Below are positions 1 to 7,616 of a stretch of DNA of 64,000 nt, piece after piece (within the stretch, counting starts at the first letter, position 1; every line of letters starts with the position of its first letter). The DNA comes from Luteibacter sp. OK325 (GTDB lineage Bacteria > Pseudomonadota > Gammaproteobacteria > Xanthomonadales > Rhodanobacteraceae). A program made the translations under genes and the position numbers. The DNA lies in assembly GCF_003050935.1 (NCBI RefSeq), contig NZ_QAOX01000001.1, positions 558,001-622,000 on the forward strand, read 5' to 3'. Below the pieces are notes generated by a model, which had not been told where the DNA came from, did no database searches, and worked only from the letters and a program-made list of their open reading frames with translations.

Positions 1-747
1 GGCATGGCGCCGAAGCTGGATGCCATAGATGTCCGATAGCAAAGCGGGCTCCAGCGCCTCCTCCGGTTTCGCATGACGCAAAAGCGCCCCACCAGCCAGC
101 ACGGCGACCTCGTCGGCATAGCGAGCGGCCAGATTCAGGTCGTGCAGCACCGCGATCACCCCGAAGCCTGCCGCCGCGCAGGCGCGGGCCCGCCGCAGGA
201 TGAAATGCTGATGCGCGATATCGAGCCCCGCCTCTGGCTCGTCGAGCAACAGCCACGCGCCTGCCGCCGCCCCTTCCCATATCTGGGCAAGCACGCGGGC
301 AAGCTGCACCCGCTGCTTCTCACCGCCGGACAACGCCGTGTAGCGCCTTCCGTGAAGACCCCACGCGTGCGCCGCGCGCAGCGCGGCATCGACGATGCGA
401 TCGTCACGCATGGAGTCGGGCAGATGCGGGCTACGACCGAGACCGACCACTTCCTCGACACTGAAGCCGAACTCCAGGTCCACGCGCTGGGAGAGCATCG
501 CGCGACGCCGGGCCAGTTCGCGCGGCGGCCAGCTCCCCAGCGGCCGGCCATCGAGCACGACCTGCCCTTCATCGGCTTTGAGCAGCCCCGCCATCGTCGA
601 CAACAGCGTGCTCTTGCCGGCGCCATTCGGGCCGACGAGAACGAGCAGCCGGCCCGGGGTGGCCGTGAGCGACACGTCACGCAGAATCAGGCGGCCGCCG
701 CGAAGCATCCGCAAGGCCTGCGCGCAAAGCGTAGACGTGGGGCTCAT
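1..747 (-). CDS. hmuV: Heme ABC transporter ATP-binding protein HmuV (partial, 3' end off window)
   Basis: Cytoplasmic ATPase that powers heme import through the HmuU permease. The 249 visible codons show Walker A GPNGAGKST (residues 39-47), the signature LSGGEKQR, Walker B with LLLDEPEAGLD, and the H-loop VLHDLNLAA. The frame is still open at base 1. HmuV proteins are usually 255-270 residues, so only a few C-terminal residues are missing. The start ATG overlaps the hmuU stop as ATGA, which indicates translational coupling. It is the last visible gene of the heme operon that starts at hmuR. Seen: the motifs and overlap. Known: family role. Inferred: heme as substrate, from the operon. Confidence 0.93.
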   Translation of the reverse strand, partial: MSPTSTLCAQALRMLRGGRLILRDVSLTATPGRLLVLVGPNGAGKSTLLSTMAGLLKADEGQVVLDGRPLGSWPPRELARRRAMLSQRVDLEFGFSVEEVVGLGRSPHLPDSMRDDRIVDAALRAAHAWGLHGRRYTALSGGEKQRVQLARVLAQIWEGAAAGAWLLLDEPEAGLDIAHQHFILRRARACAAAGFGVIAVLHDLNLAARYADEVAVLAGGALLRHAKPEEALEPALLSDIYGIQLRRHA

Positions 748-1781
748 CGCATGCCCTCCCCGATCCGTCGGCGCAACAGCAGCCACAGGAAGAACGGACC
801 GCCGACCAGCGCCGTGAGCACCCCGATAGGCAGCTCACCGGGCGCCACCACCGTGCGCGCCAGCGCATCGGCCACCACCAGCAGGAAGGCGCCGCCGACA
901 GCCGATGCGGGCAGGAGAAAACGATGGTCCGGACCGAACAACATGCGCAACAGATGGGGCACCACCAGGCCAACGAAGCCGATCACGCCGCTGAACGCCA
1001 CCGATGCGCCAACGGCGAGGGCAACCAGACCGACCAGCAAGGGTTGCAGGCGTTGGGGTCGAAAGCCGAGCAGCGTCGCTTCGCCCTCGCCCAGCAATAA
1101 GGCGTTCAGGGCGTGCGCGGCCTTGGGCAGGCACAGCAGGGGCAGGACGACCCATGGCGCCACCGTCGCCACGCGAGTCCAACTGGCGCCGCCAAGGCTA
1201 CCCAACGACCAGAACGTCAGGTCGCGCAGCTGATTCTCGCTGGCCATGAAGGTCAGCAGGCCGACGCCGGCCATGGCGATGGCGTTGATTGCCACGCCAG
1301 CCAGCAGAAGGTTGGCAACGCCAGCACGTCGACGGCCAAGCACGTACACCAACGAGGTCGCCGTCAGGCCGCCGGCGAAGGCAAGCGCCGCGACCAGCCA
1401 CGATCCATTCGAGCCGCCCAACACGATGGCGGCGACAGCTCCGAGGGCCGCACCCGCCGAAACACCGATCAGGCCGGGGTCCGCCAGCGGGTTACGGAAG
1501 AGGCCCTGCATGGCCGCCCCGCCGCTGGCCAGCGTCGAGCCGACCAGCATCGCCAGCAAGAGCCGCGGCAAGCGCAGCATGAGCACGACGTTATCGTCGC
1601 CGCTCGCCGCCGCTCCCTCCAACCACCGCACGATCGCGCCCGCCACCTGGCTCGCGGGAATGTCGATCGCCCCATGCGACAGGCTCCACAGTGCCGAGGC
1701 GACGAGCATCGCCACCAGCGCGACCAGCGCGGTACGGCGACGCGAGTGCGGTCTGTGCAGGGCGGTGGTGACGGCATTCAT
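744..1781 (-). CDS. hmuU: Heme ABC transporter permease HmuU (FecCD family)
   Basis: Inner-membrane permease of the FecCD/BtuC family that moves heme from periplasmic HmuT into the cytoplasm. The 345-residue product is almost wholly hydrophobic with many membrane segments. It has the typical family stretch around 'RLPRLLLAMLVGSTLASGG' followed by QGLFRNPLADPGLIG. I chose the ATG at 1781 because it forms an ATGA overlap with the hmuT stop; an in-frame start six codons upstream is also possible. The end overlaps hmuV in the same way. Substrate is inferred from the neighbouring hemin factor and TonB receptor; FecCD permeases also carry siderophores and B12. Confidence 0.93.
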   Translation of the reverse strand: MNAVTTALHRPHSRRRTALVALVAMLVASALWSLSHGAIDIPASQVAGAIVRWLEGAAASGDDNVVLMLRLPRLLLAMLVGSTLASGGAAMQGLFRNPLADPGLIGVSAGAALGAVAAIVLGGSNGSWLVAALAFAGGLTATSLVYVLGRRRAGVANLLLAGVAINAIAMAGVGLLTFMASENQLRDLTFWSLGSLGGASWTRVATVAPWVVLPLLCLPKAAHALNALLLGEGEATLLGFRPQRLQPLLVGLVALAVGASVAFSGVIGFVGLVVPHLLRMLFGPDHRFLLPASAVGGAFLLVVADALARTVVAPGELPIGVLTALVGGPFFLWLLLRRRIGEGMR

Positions 1782-2656
1782 GGCGCCACGGTTGCCCAAC
1801 GACGCTGTAGCTCACTCGCCGCGGCGGGTGTACGTGGCCCGAAGCCAAGCAAGGCCTGGCCTTCGACGAAATAGATGCGACGTGCCTTGCCCGCTGGCGT
1901 GTCGGCCACGCCCGGGAGCGTGAGCACCCCGTTGATGCCGCCGACGGCGTCCTCGCTCTCTTTCATCAGCAGGATCGCGTCGGGTTTCATCGCCACCAGG
2001 GCCTCAGGCGATACCGCTTTGTATCCCTCGATGCCCGTGGCCACATTGACCCCTCCAGCCAAAGCGATCGCGCGGTCGGCCGCTGTCTCGCGGCCTGCCG
2101 CCATCGGACTGCCCTGCCCGGTCGACATCAGGAACACCGTTCGCGGATGCGACCGCATCGCCGTCACGGCGGTAGCCAGCGACGCGAACTGCCGGGCGAC
2201 ATCGGATGCGAGCGCGTCGGCCTCCTTGTCGTGCCCGGTCAGCCGACCGATCGCGCGAATCTTGTTTTCGATATCGGTCGCGCTGCGCGAGGCTGGCAAC
2301 GTCTCGATACGAATACCCGCGTCGTGCAGCTGTGTCATGACCGAAGCAGGGCCGGCATCGTGCGTGGCGAGGATCAGGTCGGGGCGCAAGGCGAGCACGC
2401 CCTCGGCGCTGAGCTGACGCACGTAGCCGACGTCCGGCAGTTTCGTGGCGGCTTCAGGCCACCTGCTCGTGCTGTCGACCGCGGCCAGTTCACCCTGCGC
2501 GTGGATGGCGTAGATGGTTTCCGTCACGTCGCCGCCAAGCGAAACGATGCGCGATGCGGCGAATGAGCCCGATGACGCCGCGAGACCGAGCAAAAGAACC
2601 ACGACGGGGCGGGCACCGTGTGGGAGCCGCTTCAGCGGCGAAAGGCGCTGCGTCAT
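1778..2656 (-). CDS. hmuT: Periplasmic heme-binding protein HmuT
   Basis: Substrate-binding protein of the heme ABC importer (TroA/FepB-like fold). After a signal peptide ending near SSGSFAA comes RIVSLGGDVTETIYAI, the usual opening of this family, then DVGYVRQLSAEGVLALRPDLI. I chose the ATG at 2656: it is preceded by GGAG five bases upstream and gives a compact signal peptide. An in-frame ATG at 2758 overlaps the hmuS stop (ATGA) and would add 34 residues encoded largely by REP-like repeats. Even with the shorter start, residues about 4-13 are encoded by a REP-like unit. The 3' end overlaps hmuU. Confidence 0.88.
   Translation of the reverse strand: MTQRLSPLKRLPHGARPVVVLLLGLAASSGSFAASRIVSLGGDVTETIYAIHAQGELAAVDSTSRWPEAATKLPDVGYVRQLSAEGVLALRPDLILATHDAGPASVMTQLHDAGIRIETLPASRSATDIENKIRAIGRLTGHDKEADALASDVARQFASLATAVTAMRSHPRTVFLMSTGQGSPMAAGRETAADRAIALAGGVNVATGIEGYKAVSPEALVAMKPDAILLMKESEDAVGGINGVLTLPGVADTPAGKARRIYFVEGQALLGFGPRTPAAASELQRRWATVAP
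2619..2643 (+). repeat. REP-like unit 1, inside the hmuT signal-peptide coding sequence
   Basis: Palindromic core GGAGCCGCTTCAGCGGCGAA preceded by TGTG. Its body resembles the layout of Pseudomonas REPs (GTAGGAGC-stem-GCGA). Read from the minus strand it encodes the LSPLKRLPHG segment at the HmuT N terminus. Two more units lie just upstream and one lies at 25487. Confidence 0.75.
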
Positions 2657-2671
2657 CTCCGCTCCGTTGGC

Positions 2672-2698
2672 TTTTCGCCGATGAATCGGCTCCCACAT
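2672..2698 (-). repeat. REP-like unit 2 (hmuS-hmuT gap)
   Basis: Minus-strand copy with core GTGGGAGCCGATTCATCGGC followed by GAAAA. It is opposite in orientation to unit 1 and separated from it by about 28 bp, so the pair could form a long hairpin (BIME-like) in the transcript between hmuS and hmuT. Confidence 0.75.
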
Positions 2699-2705
2699 GC
2701 CCTCG

Positions 2706-2730
2706 TTCGCCGCTGAAGCGGCTCCTACAG
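2706..2730 (-). repeat. REP-like unit 3 (hmuS-hmuT gap)
   Basis: Minus-strand copy with core GTAGGAGCCGCTTCAGCGGC followed by GAA. It lies 7 bp from unit 2 in the same orientation. Together, units 1-3 fill most of the interval between hmuS and the mature part of hmuT. Confidence 0.75.
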
Positions 2731-2754
2731 GAGCGCGGCCGCTTGCCTGCTTCT

Positions 2755-3828
2755 TCATGAGTGCCCCTCCAGCTTCGCCAGCAGCGCCCGCCAGTCGTCG
2801 CGCTCCGGTATGCCCGGCTTGCGCTTGCCGAACACCTGCACGATCTGCGTGCCGTCGTTCGCATAGAGCTCGAGTGAGGTCACCACACCTTCGGGCACCG
2901 GCTTGCGCACGATCCAGCTGCTGGCGATGGCGTCGCTACGCAGATGCAGGTTGAAACCGTCGTCGAGTACGTTGAGCCAGGGGCCGACCATCTTCACCGT
3001 GTGCACGGGACCGGTATGGATCTGCACGACACCCGGCGAACCGACAAAGATCATCAACGACTCACCGCCGACCGCGGCATTCTCGAGCACGTGGCGCATG
3101 GCGCCGTCATCGACACGCGTGGCGAACTCGCTACCGACCAGGCGCAGTGCCTGCGTGCGCGTTACCTTGTGCTTCTTGAGCAAGGCGAAGAAATCGTGTG
3201 GATCGCGAAGCGCGCGCCAGTGATTACGCAACGAGTCGATATCGACGGCGGCGTCATCGAGACGGGCCGGAAGGGGATCGTCCACGGCGACGCAGTCGAT
3301 CAGTGGCGACTGCACCGCCGCCGTGTAGCGATGAACCAGCGAACGCCATGCCGGCTGGTTCGTGGCGTCGGTGGCGTACACCTTGTGCACCGCACGACCG
3401 TCACCGTCGAAGAACTGAAAGCTCTCCAGCTCGCGGCCGTGCGAGGTCTCGCGCACGGCGAAGCCATAGCGCCAATGCCGCAGGAACAAGCGCAGGTCGA
3501 TGTCCTCATCGAGCACGATGCCCATGACGCCACCGATATCGATGTTGTCGTACCTGCCCTTCTTCTCGTGCACGCAGTACGCGTTGCGCGTGAGCGCCAT
3601 CACCCGACCCAGGGTGGGTAGCTCACGAATGAGCTCCGGGAGCTCGCCTTCGAGGCGGGTCACGCCGTCGCCGACGCGGCTGGCCACGAGCGCGCCCTCG
3701 CTCACGCCGAGGCGTTCAGCCGCATCGCGCGCGCGAAGGCCGGGCTCGCTTTCGCGCAGGCGACGCCAGTCGCTGATCAATGCGGGGATATCGATACGCG
3801 GGGCCGTTGCGGTGTGCATGTCTTGCAT
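2755..3828 (-). CDS. hmuS: Hemin-degrading / hemin-transfer factor HmuS
   Basis: Cytoplasmic heme-handling protein of the HmuS/HemS/ChuS family, which receives imported heme and degrades it or passes it on. The 357-residue product shows the duplicated family layout: two homologous halves each with a helical opening (ISDWRRLRE, LRNHWRALRDPHDFFALLKKH), then a strand-rich part. I chose the ATG at 3828 because GAGGAG lies nine bases upstream and the hmuR stop lies 13 bp upstream; a longer frame to 3876 would overlap hmuR. It lies second in the operon, after the receptor. Family call rests on motif pattern and context. Confidence 0.9.
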   Translation of the reverse strand: MQDMHTATAPRIDIPALISDWRRLRESEPGLRARDAAERLGVSEGALVASRVGDGVTRLEGELPELIRELPTLGRVMALTRNAYCVHEKKGRYDNIDIGGVMGIVLDEDIDLRLFLRHWRYGFAVRETSHGRELESFQFFDGDGRAVHKVYATDATNQPAWRSLVHRYTAAVQSPLIDCVAVDDPLPARLDDAAVDIDSLRNHWRALRDPHDFFALLKKHKVTRTQALRLVGSEFATRVDDGAMRHVLENAAVGGESLMIFVGSPGVVQIHTGPVHTVKMVGPWLNVLDDGFNLHLRSDAIASSWIVRKPVPEGVVTSLELYANDGTQIVQVFGKRKPGIPERDDWRALLAKLEGHS

Positions 3829-3841
3829 GGCGGTCAACTCC

Positions 3842-6148
3842 TCAGAAGGTGTAACGGGCCGAAACGGTGATGGCACGACCGGGCATGGTCAGGCGTTCGA
3901 TCTGGGCATTGCGGACCTGGGCATCGTCGACGCCACCGCCCATGGCGACGTTGGTCAGCACGCCGCCATGCAACGAGCCCCAGTCCCAGTACTTGCGGTC
4001 GGCGAGATTGGTGAAGCCACCCATCAGCTCCAGCGACTCGGTCGGTTTCCAGTGTGCATAGAGATCGATGGTGGCGTAGCCAGGGGCGCGGAAGATCGCC
4101 GACGTGTCGAGGCGAGACTTACGACGCACGCCCTTGCCGAGCAGCTCGACGCCCCAGGCCTTCGCGTCGTAGGAGATCCCGAGCACGGCACTCAGGGGGT
4201 CGACGCTGTTCAATGGCGACCAACCGGACTGGCCGACCACCTGCTTGTCACCCTTCGATGCAGCGAGGTTGCCCTCGATGCGCCAGCCCTGCAGCGCGTC
4301 GCTGAGCGTACCCAGGCGCAATCCACCGGATGCCTCCACCCCCTTGATCGTCGCCTTGGGGAAGTTCACCGCCTGCATCACGATCAGCAGGTTCTGGGTG
4401 AGCGCCCATTGCGGCCACTGGCTGCGATCCAGCGTGTAACCGCCATAGATGAAGTTGCGGTAACGGTTGTAGTACGCGCTTGCGGAGAAATAGCCGAGAT
4501 CGCCGTTGCCGCGAACACCGAATTCCACGCCCTTGCTCGTTTCCGGCTTCAGCGACGGATTGGGCACGATGCCGTACAGACGCGGCGTACCCCAGGCCAC
4601 GGCGAGCTCGTTATAGAGCGGCGGACGGAAGCCCTGCGCATACTGTCCGTAGACCTCGATCGCGTCGGTCGCCGAGTAAGACACGCCAAGCTTCGGCGAA
4701 AACCTGCTCTTCGTTACGTTGTCCAGGCCGTCCTGCACGAACGAGCTGTTGTAGTACGGATCGGACATATCGGGCTTGAACGCGTAATGGTCCCACCGCA
4801 CGCCCGGAGTAATGCGCAATTTACCGTCCAGCAGGGCGATTTCGTCCTGCGCGAACAAGGCATAGCGATCGGTGTCGTTCTTCGGGAAAAAGCGCAGCGG
4901 ATAGTTCTCCGGCATGTACGGTGTATTGCTGGAGACGATGCCCGTGCGAATGTCACGACCTTCACCACCGAGATCACCCGTTGGCGTGGTGCGCGAGACT
5001 TCCATGCCATAGGCGATGCGCTGCTCCACGCTGCCACCGGTGATCGACTTGAACAGATTCAGCCTGGCGCCGTAGAGACGTTCGTCGAGGTTGCTGAGAT
5101 AGAGGCGGTCGTAAGTGGCATTGCGCGAGGGCACGTTGGCCAGCGTGCGCGTGGTCGATTCGGTCTCGGATTTCTGCCAGTACACGTCCCATTCGAGGCG
5201 ATCGACGATACCCAGCTCGATGTTCGCGTACCGCTGGCCCACGGAGAAACGAGCGCGCGTCGCGCGATCGTCCGCCTGGTCGGTGAGAAGACGCGTAGTG
5301 CTGGCCTGACCGAGTGCGCTCAGTACATCGGTGCTGACGTTACTGCGGTACATGTCGACGGTGACGCGGTCCTCGCGGCCGGTCGGCGCGACGTGGACAT
5401 ACTTGCCGAGCACGCTGGTCGTATTCTGCGACAGGGGATCGGGTCGTGTGCGCAGGTAGTTCGTGCTGTCGATGTCGCCCTTGTTGTTCAGTGCGCCACC
5501 TTCGCGATGATCCGCGACGAACACGATGCCGTCGGTCGGCGTGCCACCGGCGAGGGTCAGCGAGGTACCTAGCGAGCGATCCGCACTGCTATAGCGCTCT
5601 TTCACCGAGACATAGACGTCCTTGCCTGCACGCAGGTAATCCGATGGATCCTTCGTGACATAGCGAACCGTGCCGCCGAGCGCGTCGGATGGATCGAGCG
5701 CGGAAGCCGGCCCCCGGGTGATCTCGACACTTTTCAACGTGTCCGGGTCGACGAAGCTGCGGCCCGCGCGCATGCCGGTCGTCGAAAAGCCGAACGAACT
5801 CGAGGCGGAAACGCCGTCGGTAAGGATGGCGACGCGATTTCCGTCGAGACCGCGGATGTTGAAACTGTCCAGGCCCCAGCGACCGGCCGTGCCGACGGCC
5901 GAGACGCCCGGCTCGTACTTCACGAGGTCGCGGATATCGGCGACGAGGTGGCGATCCATCTTCTGGCGGTCGATGACCGAGACGGTGGCTGGCACGTCGA
6001 ACTTGAAGGCCGATCCAATGGCCGTGACGGTGATGCGCGGCAGGTCGTCGGCGTTGGCCGCGGGAGCGACGGCGTCGGCGGCCAGGGCGACGAGCGGGCA
6101 GGCGAGAGCCGCGCCGGTGAGCGCAGCGAGGACATTCTTTGGCAACAC
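3842..6148 (-). CDS. hmuR: TonB-dependent outer-membrane heme receptor HmuR
   Basis: Outer-membrane receptor that takes heme or hemoproteins through a 22-strand barrel using TonB energy. A signal peptide (ALAAD) is followed by a TonB-box-like LPRITVTA and a plug domain (INRGL-type 'FNIRGLDGNRVAILTDGV'). The heme-receptor FRAP/NPNL-type region appears at about residues 505-530 (GFRPPLYNE, then NPSLKPETS). The last residues ARYTF end in an aromatic, as is usual for barrel assembly. I chose the GTG at 6148, six bases after AAGGAAG; a TTG six codons upstream is the alternative. It heads the heme operon behind a Fur-box promoter. Confidence 0.92.
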   Translation of the reverse strand: MLPKNVLAALTGAALACPLVALAADAVAPAANADDLPRITVTAIGSAFKFDVPATVSVIDRQKMDRHLVADIRDLVKYEPGVSAVGTAGRWGLDSFNIRGLDGNRVAILTDGVSASSSFGFSTTGMRAGRSFVDPDTLKSVEITRGPASALDPSDALGGTVRYVTKDPSDYLRAGKDVYVSVKERYSSADRSLGTSLTLAGGTPTDGIVFVADHREGGALNNKGDIDSTNYLRTRPDPLSQNTTSVLGKYVHVAPTGREDRVTVDMYRSNVSTDVLSALGQASTTRLLTDQADDRATRARFSVGQRYANIELGIVDRLEWDVYWQKSETESTTRTLANVPSRNATYDRLYLSNLDERLYGARLNLFKSITGGSVEQRIAYGMEVSRTTPTGDLGGEGRDIRTGIVSSNTPYMPENYPLRFFPKNDTDRYALFAQDEIALLDGKLRITPGVRWDHYAFKPDMSDPYYNSSFVQDGLDNVTKSRFSPKLGVSYSATDAIEVYGQYAQGFRPPLYNELAVAWGTPRLYGIVPNPSLKPETSKGVEFGVRGNGDLGYFSASAYYNRYRNFIYGGYTLDRSQWPQWALTQNLLIVMQAVNFPKATIKGVEASGGLRLGTLSDALQGWRIEGNLAASKGDKQVVGQSGWSPLNSVDPLSAVLGISYDAKAWGVELLGKGVRRKSRLDTSAIFRAPGYATIDLYAHWKPTESLELMGGFTNLADRKYWDWGSLHGGVLTNVAMGGGVDDAQVRNAQIERLTMPGRAITVSARYTF

Positions 6149-6280
6149 GTGGTGCTTCCTTCGCAAGGTCGTGCCGGTAACGGCACGGTTCGGGAGCTTG
6201 CGAAGGAGGCGTCGTGCCTCCGGCTGGCGGCCGGTTCGGGGGGAGAGTCTGCGCCGCCTTTCGTCGGGTGGCGTCAGCGC

Positions 6281-6309
6281 ATCTTAATAAGAATGGTTCT
6301 TATTCACAA
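6281..6309 (-). promoter_or_regulatory. Sigma-70-like promoter of the heme operon
   Basis: On the minus strand, -35 TTGTGA (6304-6309) and -10 TAAGAT (6281-6286) are separated by exactly 17 bp. Transcription would start near 6274, giving a leader of about 125 nt before hmuR. The spacer is occupied by a Fur-box-like palindrome. Confidence 0.7.
6286..6304 (-). promoter_or_regulatory. Fur box in the heme-operon promoter spacer
   Basis: The 19-bp sequence AATAAGAATGGTTCTTATT is a 9-1-9 inverted repeat with 8 of 9 positions paired, close to known Fur-box architecture. It lies exactly between the -35 and -10 hexamers, a position where Fe-Fur binding would block RNA polymerase. This predicts iron repression of hmuRSTUV. 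Confidence 0.8.
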
Positions 6310-6311
6310 GA

Positions 6312-7409
6312 TCATGCGACGTCGATACGCGCGGTAGATTCCGGATCGAAGAAATGCAGGCGCTCGGCATGGAAGCCCAGGGCGATTTCGCTGCCCGGCT
6401 GCACCGTGGAGTACGGCGGTACTCGCGACACGAGCTCGTCGCCCGCGTGACGCATGTTGAGAAAAACCTCGTTCCCTACCGGCTCTACCACATCGACGTG
6501 CGCCCTGAAGCGCTCATCCACCCCCGCGTGGTCTGCCACGGTAAGCAGGTCTTCCGGACGAATGCCGACGACCAGCGCCTTGTCGACATACGACGCCAGC
6601 GGAGTGGCGTCGGTGCCAAGGAGCACCGTGCCCTCCTTCATTTCCAGGCGCAGTCCATCAGCGCGACGCAACGTACCGTGGAACAGGTTCATTGCCGGAC
6701 TACCGAGAAAGCCCGCCACGAAAAGATTCGCCGGCTTGTTGTACAGGTTCATCGGCGTGTCGAGTTGCTGGATCACGCCAGCGTTGAGCACGACGATGCG
6801 CTGGCCAAGGGTCATCGCCTCGATCTGGTCGTGGGTGACATAGACCATCGTGGCGCCGACGCGGCGATGGATGCGTGCGATTTCCACCCGCGTCGAAAGG
6901 CGCAGTTTCGCATCGAGGTTCGACAACGGCTCGTCGAGGAGGAAGACCGATGGATCACGCACGAGCGCGCGGCCGAGCGCGACACGCTGCCGCTGTCCGC
7001 CGGACAGTGCTGCCGGCCGATGGTCGAGGCGCTCGTCGAGACCGAGCATCTCCGATGCCGTGGCCACGCGGCTGTCGATATCCGCCTTCGATGCACCGCG
7101 CAGGCGCAGGCCGAAGCCGAGGTTTTCGCGCACGGTCATGTGCGGATACAAGGCGTAGTTCTGGAACACCATGGCGATATCGCGATCCTTCGGCGCGACA
7201 TCGTTGATGACACGGTCGCCGATCATCATCGTGCCGCCGGAGATCGACTCGAGACCGGCAATCATGCGCAACAGCGTCGTCTTGCCGCAGCCTGACGGGC
7301 CGACGAGGACCATCAGCTCACCGTCAGCGATCTCGAAGCTCGCCTCCTTCAGCGCCACGTGGCCGTTCGGATAAACCTTGCGCACCTTGTCCAGGCGGAC
7401 GGCTGCCAT
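6312..7409 (-). CDS. ugpC: Sugar ABC transporter ATP-binding protein (UgpC/MalK/MsmX type)
   Basis: ATPase of a carbohydrate importer, 365 residues. It shows Walker A GPSGCGKT (about 36-43), LSGGQRQR (about 135), Walker B LLDEPLSNLDAK, and a C-terminal TOBE/regulatory domain (VVGIRPEDLL, then ALGFHAERLHFFD), which separates MalK-type ATPases from short ones. No permease or binding-protein gene is adjacent, so it may energise transporters encoded elsewhere, as MsmX does. The ATG at 7409 lies eight bases after GGAG; a GTG one codon upstream is possible. It diverges from glucokinase. A LacI-type operator overlaps its promoter, so sugar-dependent control is likely. Confidence 0.88.
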   Translation of the reverse strand: MAAVRLDKVRKVYPNGHVALKEASFEIADGELMVLVGPSGCGKTTLLRMIAGLESISGGTMMIGDRVINDVAPKDRDIAMVFQNYALYPHMTVRENLGFGLRLRGASKADIDSRVATASEMLGLDERLDHRPAALSGGQRQRVALGRALVRDPSVFLLDEPLSNLDAKLRLSTRVEIARIHRRVGATMVYVTHDQIEAMTLGQRIVVLNAGVIQQLDTPMNLYNKPANLFVAGFLGSPAMNLFHGTLRRADGLRLEMKEGTVLLGTDATPLASYVDKALVVGIRPEDLLTVADHAGVDERFRAHVDVVEPVGNEVFLNMRHAGDELVSRVPPYSTVQPGSEIALGFHAERLHFFDPESTARIDVA

Positions 7410-7474
7410 CACTCACTCTCCCGTTGGGTCCCGGTCTGTCAGGCAACTGCCTGCCATTGCCCCGGGCAATGCGG

Positions 7475-7503
7475 TATTCTGCCAACGTAATCGTTTACGT
7501 CAA
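7475..7503 (-). promoter_or_regulatory. Promoter of the ugpC-type gene
   Basis: Minus-strand hexamers TTGACG (7498-7503) and AGAATA (7475-7480) are 17 bp apart. The leader to the ATG at 7409 would be about 60 nt. A LacI-type palindrome overlaps the -35 and most of the spacer. Confidence 0.6.
7485..7500. promoter_or_regulatory. LacI-family operator-like palindrome
   Basis: ACGTAATCGTTTACGT is a near-perfect dyad centred on CG (6 of 7 pairs on each side), the layout of LacI/GalR-family operators. It overlaps the ugpC-type promoter and lies about 120 bp upstream of glucokinase. The regulator is not in the window. Confidence 0.65.
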
Positions 7504-7616
7504 ACTGTCGGTTAGCCTGTCACATCCTGGAAGCGCTGTGCGTGTCAACGCAATACAGAGCAAACCGTCACTAGACGCCAGCCCCCTCGCGAGGCACCCT
7601 TGCGAGCTTCCGTGAC

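Noticed and set aside
73-1233. Long plus-strand open frame across hmuV-hmuU
   Set aside because: It is antisense to two intact transporter genes, Arg/Pro-rich, has no ribosome site and is expected in GC-rich DNA.
3500-5572. 690-codon plus-strand frame antisense to hmuR
   Set aside because: The minus-strand receptor is complete with clear motifs; the antisense product is low-complexity and not a recognisable protein.
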